A stretch of DNA of 64,000 bases, from assembly GCA_965656875.1 (NCBI GenBank), contig CBFHMJ010000048.1, positions 62,001 to 126,000 of the forward strand, in the 5' to 3' direction. Of the stretch, positions 58,486 through 64,000 are shown piece after piece. The first letter of the stretch is position 1. Each line of letters starts with the position of its first letter. Source of the stretch: CBFHMJ01 sp965656875. GTDB lineage: Bacteria; Pseudomonadota; Gammaproteobacteria; Enterobacterales; Alteromonadaceae. The notes beneath the pieces are model-generated. The model ran no database searches and had not been told where the DNA came from. It saw nothing but the letters and a program-made list of their open reading frames with translations. The position numbers and the translations under genes were made by a program.

Positions 58486-60378
58486 TTATTTATTTAGTGG
58501 GTTGTATAGCCACAGCGTATTATTTTCCTGGAAACCATCTTCACCAACGATGATACGACCGTCGTCCATAACGATAACGTTATCAGGTTGAGATAGTTGG
58601 TCTGAATCACAACGTTCAGCACCAGTCAGGCTTGAACGGTAGGTAGAACCCATAACAACCGGCTCGATGCGGTTTACGTTGTAGTTTTCAAGAAGTTTCA
58701 TGCGATATACGCCGCCACAATCTTTAACGCGTGAAGAAAGTTGGATGTGCCCTTCGCCGTCGATCATTGTTTTATCAAGGTCTGCGATACCGATGTAAAC
58801 GTAAGCATCTTGAACGTCTTCACCTGGAATGCTTTCGATACCTTCAATGGCTTCCGCTGCACGCTTAGCATTGATACTGATACCTTCAAGCTTGCGCCAT
58901 TCAGCCGTAGCGCCTTTAAGGCGAGCAGCTTGACGTGACTCAATGAAAACTGCACGATCATCCATTGGCTGGCCTGCTGTCACTGGGCTACCGCCGTTTG
59001 CAACGGTTGGGTAGGTTGCATCGCCATTTGCCCAGGCTTCAAGATCAGCCATTGTCATGTAAGTGTTTGAACCGTCGATGTAGTCTGCTTCTGTCACGCT
59101 GTCGTATTCAGAAATCCAGGCTTCAACTTCAGCGTTTGTTGAACGACCAAGCTCAACCCATTCAACATCAAAACCTGTCGTTAGTGGTTCTGTGCTGCCC
59201 GCGTCTTGTGTTAGTTTTGCGCCGTAAAGTGTACCTGCGCTCAAATCATTTGCTGTATCAGCGATGAATTTGAACATCACACCACCCGTGTCATCCTGTG
59301 ATAAGTAAACCGTTTTACCGTCAGGCATGGTGGTAGCGTTTTCATGCTCGTAACGACCCATTACGTAATGTTTAACAGGTGTTGGGTTGTCAGATATTGC
59401 GTTTGTGATCTCTGCGATGTAACCGTAGCGATATGCATTCGGTGTCTCTGCGCCGGTTAGTGCTTCCATACCGCTTTGAGTGCCAAGGTCGCCGTCGAAT
59501 ACCGGGTTGGTTACAGAATCAACTGATGAACTAACGATCCATTCTTCTGACGTTAGCGGTGTACCCCACGGTGTTACAGAACCAAAACAGTTTGCTGCTG
59601 TGCCTTTCACCTGAGAAAAATCAACCATCATTGCTTCAAGTACGTCCCAGCTACCTGACGCATTCTTCTTGATTTTAAGGCGGCTAACACCACCCGGGAT
59701 GTTTTCCCAGTTTGTGTATAAGAAACCCTCGCCAGGAGCTGTTTGAATGAAACCATTGAAGTCAGGATTTTGAGATTGAACAACTGCAGCATCGCCAGCC
59801 AGATTGAAGATGTTACCCAGACCGTTGTTTAGCTTGCCATCAAAGGTATCGCCTGCCTGACCAAGAATCTGATAGTTACCATAACCAGTTACAACCGTTT
59901 CGCGCTCGTAGTCAGATACCGGTACTGGTGAGCTGACTAAGTCTTGTGGAAGTTGGTTAACGTTAAGGCCAGCAAGTACACCGACTGTACCAACGTTAAT
60001 TACTTTATCGTTGAATGAGTCAGCTTCGTCATTTGCATCAGATGGGTGTTGAACGTTGAAGAATAAGTCACCTTCTTCAGACAGGAAAAGACCAGTAACT
60101 TCTGCACCAGCCGGAACCGTTGCAAGGCGTGTTAGTGTGCCGCCAGTGATGCCATCCTGACCATCCGAGCCATCAGCACCGTTTTGGCCGTTTTGACCAT
60201 TCTGGCCATTTTGACCGTCCTGACCAGCTGGTCCCTGAGGGCCTTGTGCACCAACGGCACCGTCAGCACCCGCTGCGCCTGTTGCACCGTCCTTACCATC
60301 ATCACCGTCAAGACTACAACCGCTTAGCGCTGCGACCATAGATGTAACTAACAAAGAGTACTTAAATTTAGAAGTCAT
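58486..60378 (-). CDS. PhoX-family (DUF839) lipoprotein with collagen-like stalk
   Basis: It has 630 residues. A lipobox LSGC (Cys21) replaces the Tat signal of classical PhoX. Residues 25-78 are 18 uninterrupted Gly-X-Y triplets (GKD, GAT, GAA, GAQ, GPQ, GPA, four GQN and others). The rest is PhoX-like: NCFGSVTPWGTPLTSEEW (Ca/Fe-site region), RYGYIAEI, GRYEHENATTMPDGKTVYLSQDD and VIVMDDGRIIVGEDG near the end. PhoX enzymes are Ca2+/Fe3+ phosphatases; the usual WLTCEE Cys is replaced by Ser here, so the metal site may differ. No Pho box was recognised upstream. Confidence 0.85.
   Translation of the reverse strand: MTSKFKYSLLVTSMVAALSGCSLDGDDGKDGATGAAGADGAVGAQGPQGPAGQDGQNGQNGQNGQNGADGSDGQDGITGGTLTRLATVPAGAEVTGLFLSEEGDLFFNVQHPSDANDEADSFNDKVINVGTVGVLAGLNVNQLPQDLVSSPVPVSDYERETVVTGYGNYQILGQAGDTFDGKLNNGLGNIFNLAGDAAVVQSQNPDFNGFIQTAPGEGFLYTNWENIPGGVSRLKIKKNASGSWDVLEAMMVDFSQVKGTAANCFGSVTPWGTPLTSEEWIVSSSVDSVTNPVFDGDLGTQSGMEALTGAETPNAYRYGYIAEITNAISDNPTPVKHYVMGRYEHENATTMPDGKTVYLSQDDTGGVMFKFIADTANDLSAGTLYGAKLTQDAGSTEPLTTGFDVEWVELGRSTNAEVEAWISEYDSVTEADYIDGSNTYMTMADLEAWANGDATYPTVANGGSPVTAGQPMDDRAVFIESRQAARLKGATAEWRKLEGISINAKRAAEAIEGIESIPGEDVQDAYVYIGIADLDKTMIDGEGHIQLSSRVKDCGGVYRMKLLENYNVNRIEPVVMGSTYRSSLTGAERCDSDQLSQPDNVIVMDDGRIIVGEDGFQENNTLWLYNPLNK
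60145..60306 (-). repeat. Collagen-like Gly-X-Y coding repeat
   Basis: This region encodes the 18 Gly-X-Y triplets of the PhoX-like lipoprotein, including near-identical 9-bp units for GQN repeated four times. Confidence 0.9.
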
Positions 60379-60798
60379 TGTTCTTTCCCGCGTAGTATTT
60401 TCCAGGGGGCACCCTGATTCAGTCGTATTCCATCAATGTGAAATGAAAAGTCTGAAGTGAGTACTTAACAGGGTGATCCTGTGTGGTCTGTCTGTACTTC
60501 AGGTAGCCATTCCAAATCGACAGAATGAAAAATTCCGGCGGCTACTGTGCGGGATTCAGATGACGAACACATTTAATTTAGATTACTGAGAGATTAAGTT
60601 TAAATTTCTATTTTTTTACAATTAAAGGTTAACAATTGAGGATTTAAAAGAAAGGTAATCTGGTAAGTTGTTGTTTTATAATGTTGATATGTATTGGTTA
60701 AGAGCAGCGAGAATAATAGCTGCTCTTAACTATTGTTGAAATAATTTGATTGTTTAGTCAACTTTTCAACGGTAAATCGTTATGTTTTTCAAAATATC
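60379..60798. other. 420-bp gap between the PhoX-like and alcohol dehydrogenase genes
   Basis: It has no ORF of note. It holds a small palindrome CAGGG-GGCA-CCCTG (60403-60416) in the likely leader of the PhoX-like gene and the 60697-60730 hairpin. Confidence 0.5.
60697..60730. terminator. Perfect 12-bp inverted repeat, possible terminator of the alcohol dehydrogenase gene
   Basis: GTTAAGAGCAGC and GCTGCTCTTAAC flank a 10-base loop. It lies 69 bp after the dehydrogenase stop. There is no T tract on either side, so it may be an operator or RNA stabiliser instead. Confidence 0.5.
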
Positions 60799-61956
60799 TT
60801 ACAGACTTTGACGTAAAATATTTTCGGCAATCTCAGGTGTGATATCACCATGCTCACCCAGTTTCACCATGCCGTGTTGTTTAAGTTTGGCAATGATTGG
60901 CGCGATGTCAGCTTCAGTGACGTCGTAATCAGATAAACGCGTGCCAATATTCAGACTTTCGAAGAATGCACGTGTTTTAGCAATGGCGGCATCAATCCGT
61001 TCATCATCTGAACCGTCAATAATTCCCCAAACACGTTCACCGTATTGCAGGATTTTGGCTTTCTTCTGCTCTCGTTTTTCATTCATCAGTGATGGTAATA
61101 CGATAGACAGTGTTCTGCCGTGATCGATGCCATGCAGGGCCGTTAATTCATGACCAATCATATGGGTTGCCCAGTCTTGTGGAACGCCAGCACCAATCAA
61201 ACCATTGAGTGCCATGGTAGCAGCCCACATAACGTTCGCCCGGACATCATAATTTTCTGGCTCCGCCAGCGCTTTAGGGCCGTTATCGATCAGTGTCGAC
61301 AGAATGCTTTCTGCGAATCTGTCCTGGATATCGGCATTAACCGGATATGTCAGGTATTGCTCCATGACATGGATAAATGCATCGGCGATCCCATTGCTAA
61401 CCTGTTTTTCAGGTAAGCTGAACGTAACGGTTGGATCAAGTACTGCAAACAGTGGGCGCACCAGCGGTGACATGAATGGAAGTTTGTCGTGAGTTTCTTT
61501 GCGGGTAACAACCGATGCTACATTACTTTCAGAACCAGTTGCCGGTAATGTTAAAACGGCACCTAAGGGCAGCGCCGCTTCGACAGGCGCTTGCTTTGCC
61601 AAAATATCCCACGGATCATCGCCTGCAAACATAGCTGCAGCCGCAATAAATTTAGAACCATCAATCACTGAACCGCCGCCAACGGCAAGGATGAAATCGA
61701 TATCATTTGCTTTGACGATGTCGACGGCTTTCATCAATGTTTCGTAAGTTGGATTTGGCTCTATGCCTGAAAACATCGTGACATTTTTGTCTTTCAGTGC
61801 AGCGACTACCTGATCATAGACACCATTCTTTTTAATACTGCCGCCACCATAAGTCACCAGAACGTTCGCGTTGGCTGGAACCACGTTTTCCAGCATAGCA
61901 ATCTGGTCACGACCGAACAGGATGCGAGTGGTGTTTTGGAAATCAAAATTAAGCAT
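60799..61956 (-). CDS. yqhD: Iron-containing alcohol dehydrogenase, YqhD type
   Basis: NADPH-dependent aldehyde reductase/alcohol dehydrogenase of the Fe-ADH (group III) family. It has 385 residues (E. coli YqhD 387). The N-terminus MLNFDFQNTTRILFG, the NADPH site YGGGSIKKNGVYDQV and AVGGGSVIDGSKFIA, and metal ligands in NGIADAFIHVMEQYL (Asp, His) and GHELTALHGIDHGRTL (two His) are present. It may detoxify short aldehydes. The upstream DTW gene lies 35 bp away on the same strand. Confidence 0.92.
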   Translation of the reverse strand: MLNFDFQNTTRILFGRDQIAMLENVVPANANVLVTYGGGSIKKNGVYDQVVAALKDKNVTMFSGIEPNPTYETLMKAVDIVKANDIDFILAVGGGSVIDGSKFIAAAAMFAGDDPWDILAKQAPVEAALPLGAVLTLPATGSESNVASVVTRKETHDKLPFMSPLVRPLFAVLDPTVTFSLPEKQVSNGIADAFIHVMEQYLTYPVNADIQDRFAESILSTLIDNGPKALAEPENYDVRANVMWAATMALNGLIGAGVPQDWATHMIGHELTALHGIDHGRTLSIVLPSLMNEKREQKKAKILQYGERVWGIIDGSDDERIDAAIAKTRAFFESLNIGTRLSDYDVTEADIAPIIAKLKQHGMVKLGEHGDITPEIAENILRQSL

Positions 61957-61991
61957 AAGTCACCTTGTGTTTGCGCTGTGAATATTGGACT

Positions 61992-62453
61992 TCACTCATT
62001 AATGAAGTTGATGAAAGCCTGATTCAAGGTTTGCCATGATTTTTCCATTCCTTTCTCCTGTAAAAGAAGCAATACACACTCAGCGGTACACAGACCATCC
62101 GGCTTTTGATTGCGGCGCAATGTAAAGCGAGACGGTTGATCGGTAGGTAAACGTGCCCAGTGAGCTGTTTTCAGGTAGTCGCTTTTATTCCACATCTTTT
62201 GAACTTCCTGCCAGGTGCCATCCAGAATCACTGCATGTTCAATCTGACTGAGATCGGTGACTTGAGCGCCCTGACCTGAAGGGGTTAGCACAACCGCTGT
62301 TCCGGCTTGTAATGCATCGACCAGTGGCTGACAGGGTTCTGTTCGTTGCCAGGGAATGACCTCAATGGTGAGTTCATCATCAGACTGAATCAATTGTCCG
62401 GTGTTGGTTGGACGGGTAAGTTCTCGTTCGTGTGTTAACAGAGTGATTTTCAT
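61992..62453 (-). CDS. DTW-domain protein (TapT-like tRNA aminocarboxypropyltransferase)
   Basis: DTW proteins make acp3U on tRNA. It has 153 residues. The DTW-type signature appears as LDGTWQEVQKM; HERELTRPTNTG and LCTAECVLLLLQE (in place of the usual STLEA) are also recognisable. The N-terminal CxxC zinc cluster of YfiP/TapT is absent, and an in-frame TGA three codons before the ATG shows this is not a start-site error. Function may be altered. Confidence 0.8.
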   Translation of the reverse strand: MKITLLTHERELTRPTNTGQLIQSDDELTIEVIPWQRTEPCQPLVDALQAGTAVVLTPSGQGAQVTDLSQIEHAVILDGTWQEVQKMWNKSDYLKTAHWARLPTDQPSRFTLRRNQKPDGLCTAECVLLLLQEKGMEKSWQTLNQAFINFINE

Positions 62454-62510
62454 AACCGGTCATAATTCGGGTATAGTCAGCAATCTTTGATTGCGTTTAA
62501 GAGAGTGGTT

Positions 62511-63089
62511 ATGGATTTTACTGAAGCGCCCCGGTTTCCGTCGATAAAAACTAAGCGATTACGGTTACGTAATTTTACTGCACAGGATATTCCTGATTTT
62601 GTGGCTTACCGACAAGATCCGGACGTTGCTCGTTATCAATCCTGGGATAATTATACGGCACAAGAGGGTGAAGCGTTTTTCATTGCGCAGCAAATTATGG
62701 AATTTGGCATCATCGACAGTTGGTATCAGATTGCGATTGCTAATCTGGAGCAAGACCGACTGATCGGAGATTGCGTGATTCATTTTCTTGATGAGCATCA
62801 GGTAGAGATTGGCTTTACGCTGGCTCCAGGTTGGCAGGGTAAAGGCTATATGACGGAAGCATTGTCAGTCCTGGTTTCTTATATTTTCTCCGAGTTACAT
62901 ATGCATCGTATTACAGCGCTTACTGATGCCGAAAATATCTCAAGCTGTAACGTGCTCGAACGTGTAGGTTTCAGAGAAGAGGCGCATTATCGCAAGAACA
63001 TCTGGTTCAAAGGAAAGTGGGGCGATGAAAAGTTATTTGCGATGTTAGAAGAAGACTGGGAGGCTTGCCTTGATGAGTCAGATGGGTAA
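62511..63089 (+). CDS. GNAT-family N-acetyltransferase (RimJ/RimL-like)
   Basis: It has 192 residues from the ATG at 62511 (MDFTEAPRFPSIKTKRLRLR). The acetyltransf_3 pattern is clear: TKRLRLRNFTAQDIPDF, IGFTLAPGWQGKGYMTEAL (acetyl-CoA loop, Q/R-G-x-G/Y) and ALTDAENISSCNVLERVGF. It is divergent from the DTW gene. The substrate is unknown. Confidence 0.88.
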   Translation: MDFTEAPRFPSIKTKRLRLRNFTAQDIPDFVAYRQDPDVARYQSWDNYTAQEGEAFFIAQQIMEFGIIDSWYQIAIANLEQDRLIGDCVIHFLDEHQVEIGFTLAPGWQGKGYMTEALSVLVSYIFSELHMHRITALTDAENISSCNVLERVGFREEAHYRKNIWFKGKWGDEKLFAMLEEDWEACLDESDG

Positions 63090-63183
63090 TTCGTACTACA
63101 CCATGAATTGAATAAACTGGCCTATAATGGGTTACATCTATTGCAGTTAACACGCTCTGATCATTACATTCAATTTCTACGGT

Positions 63184-64000
63184 ATGTTTGTTTATCGCGG
63201 TATTTTTCAGTGGATTGCCATTTCTCAGTTGAGCCTCTGGCGATGTAGACACATCACTCTCTCCAGATGGAGGGTGGCGGGGCTGCTGGTAACCGGATTG
63301 ATGTTGTCCGGTCAGCTTCTGGCGGCTTCATTAAGTGCCGACGCATTTGGTACATTGGAAAACATCGAACAGGTTCGTTTATCGCCTGATGGTAAACGGA
63401 TCGCGGCGTTGGTCAATCTGGAGGGTGAATATACGCTGGAAACACGTTCCTTAACGGATGATAACGTGGTTCATCATATTCAGATTGAAGACAGTAAGTT
63501 TAACCACTTTGAATGGGTGAATGACGAACGATTACTGTTGAGTGTACGAGCGCCAACCCGGCAAGCGTCTAATTCCCTCGAACTCACGTTTTACAGCCAG
63601 CACTGGGATGGTTCAGTTCGAACTGATCTGACTGCATCGCATAAACGCAAAATAAACATGATCCGTCGCTCTCAGCTACGTCTTAAATCTCGCAGTACGC
63701 TCGGTCATCACCAGCCAACCTATATCAGTCAGTTTCAGCACCGCATCGTTAGTTTCTTACCTGATGACGAACAACACATTTTATTGGCAATGGAAGATGT
63801 CGCGCCTGGCAGTCTTGATGTCTTTCGGGTCAATCTTTACACAGGAAAAGCCGTTGCCGTTCAGCGTAGTCGTAGCCAGGTATACCGCTGGCTGGCCGAC
63901 AAAGATGGCATTGTCAGAGCGGGCTTTGGTTACAAAGATAAAGATCGAAGCATTTCTACCATTATTTATCGTGAGCATGAAAAAGCCCCGTGGCGAACCA
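63184..64000 (+). CDS. S9-family peptidase, N-terminal part only (runs off the right edge)
   Basis: An open frame from the ATG at 63184 continues past position 64000. The first about 57 residues hold a basic stretch and a signal-like segment (VAGLLVTGLMLSGQLLAAS). Then come LENIEQVRLSPDGKRIAALV and WVNDERLLLSVRAPTR, the WD/TolB-like start of prolyl-oligopeptidase-type exported peptidases. An internal GTG at 63274 could be the real start. A -10-like TATAAT lies at 63122-63127. The catalytic domain is outside the window. Confidence 0.78.
   Translation, partial: MFVYRGIFQWIAISQLSLWRCRHITLSRWRVAGLLVTGLMLSGQLLAASLSADAFGTLENIEQVRLSPDGKRIAALVNLEGEYTLETRSLTDDNVVHHIQIEDSKFNHFEWVNDERLLLSVRAPTRQASNSLELTFYSQHWDGSVRTDLTASHKRKINMIRRSQLRLKSRSTLGHHQPTYISQFQHRIVSFLPDDEQHILLAMEDVAPGSLDVFRVNLYTGKAVAVQRSRSQVYRWLADKDGIVRAGFGYKDKDRSISTIIYREHEKAPWRT

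Noticed and set aside
1..64000. CRISPR arrays, prophage, insertion sequences, tRNA and rRNA genes
   Set aside because: Looked for on both strands; no direct-repeat/spacer array, transposase or integrase frame, tRNA-like cloverleaf or rRNA sequence was recognised.

Overview
The window is bacterial and reads as a contiguous stretch around the chromosomal replication origin of a marine-type gammaproteobacterium. The reasons are an E. coli/Vibrio-style oriC between mnmG and mioC with dense GATC (Dam) sites, a complete cytochrome c maturation system, the order rpmH..dnaA-dnaN-recF-gyrB-glyQS, the convergent pair engB/polA with cytochrome c4 and yihI nearby, and a hemCDXY operon. The genus is not determined. 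No rRNA, tRNA, CRISPR array, prophage or intact insertion sequence was seen.

Layout. 1-4.6 kb: the front of the F1Fo ATP synthase operon (atpI-B-E-F-H-A-G, leftward, running off the left edge inside atpG). 4.8-9.1 kb: parB, parA, rsmG and mnmG, leftward. 9.1-9.65 kb: oriC, with an AT-rich unwinding element, DnaA boxes and very many GATC sites. 9.65-15.7 kb: mioC, a PfkB sugar kinase, a 740-bp stretch with no gene, then mnmE, yidC, yidD, rnpA and rpmH, all leftward. 15.9-23.7 kb: a cytochrome c maturation cluster split into divergent halves (ccmFGH leftward, ccmIABCDE rightward), sitting between rpmH and dnaA. 24-33.2 kb: dnaA-dnaN-recF-gyrB and glyQS; two perfect parS sites lie inside recF, so the ParABS targets and their binding proteins are both in this window.

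33.4-47.8 kb is more mixed: a penicillin-acylase-family protein whose expected catalytic Ser is replaced, DUF1285 and XRE proteins, DUF2489, YihI, a methyltransferase, a poorly supported ORF, cytochrome c4, EngB, PolA, RlmF, ElbB, and a two-gene unit of a GNAT-like acyltransferase and a leucine-carboxyl-methyltransferase-family enzyme. 48-50.3 kb holds an FHA-domain membrane protein overlapping a periplasmic trypsin-like protease. 50.5-54.7 kb is hemC-D-X-Y.

54.7-64 kb is accessory: a small protein with five 13-residue repeats built on an invariant GDGDEPP core, followed by two small unrecognised membrane proteins; a diheme lipoprotein; a PhoX-like lipoprotein on a collagen-like stalk; a YqhD-type alcohol dehydrogenase; a DTW-domain protein; a GNAT acetyltransferase; and the start of an S9-family peptidase cut by the right edge. 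The best candidates for undescribed biology are the GDGDEPP unit (55.2-56.5 kb), the acyltransferase/methyltransferase pair, and the FHA/protease pair.
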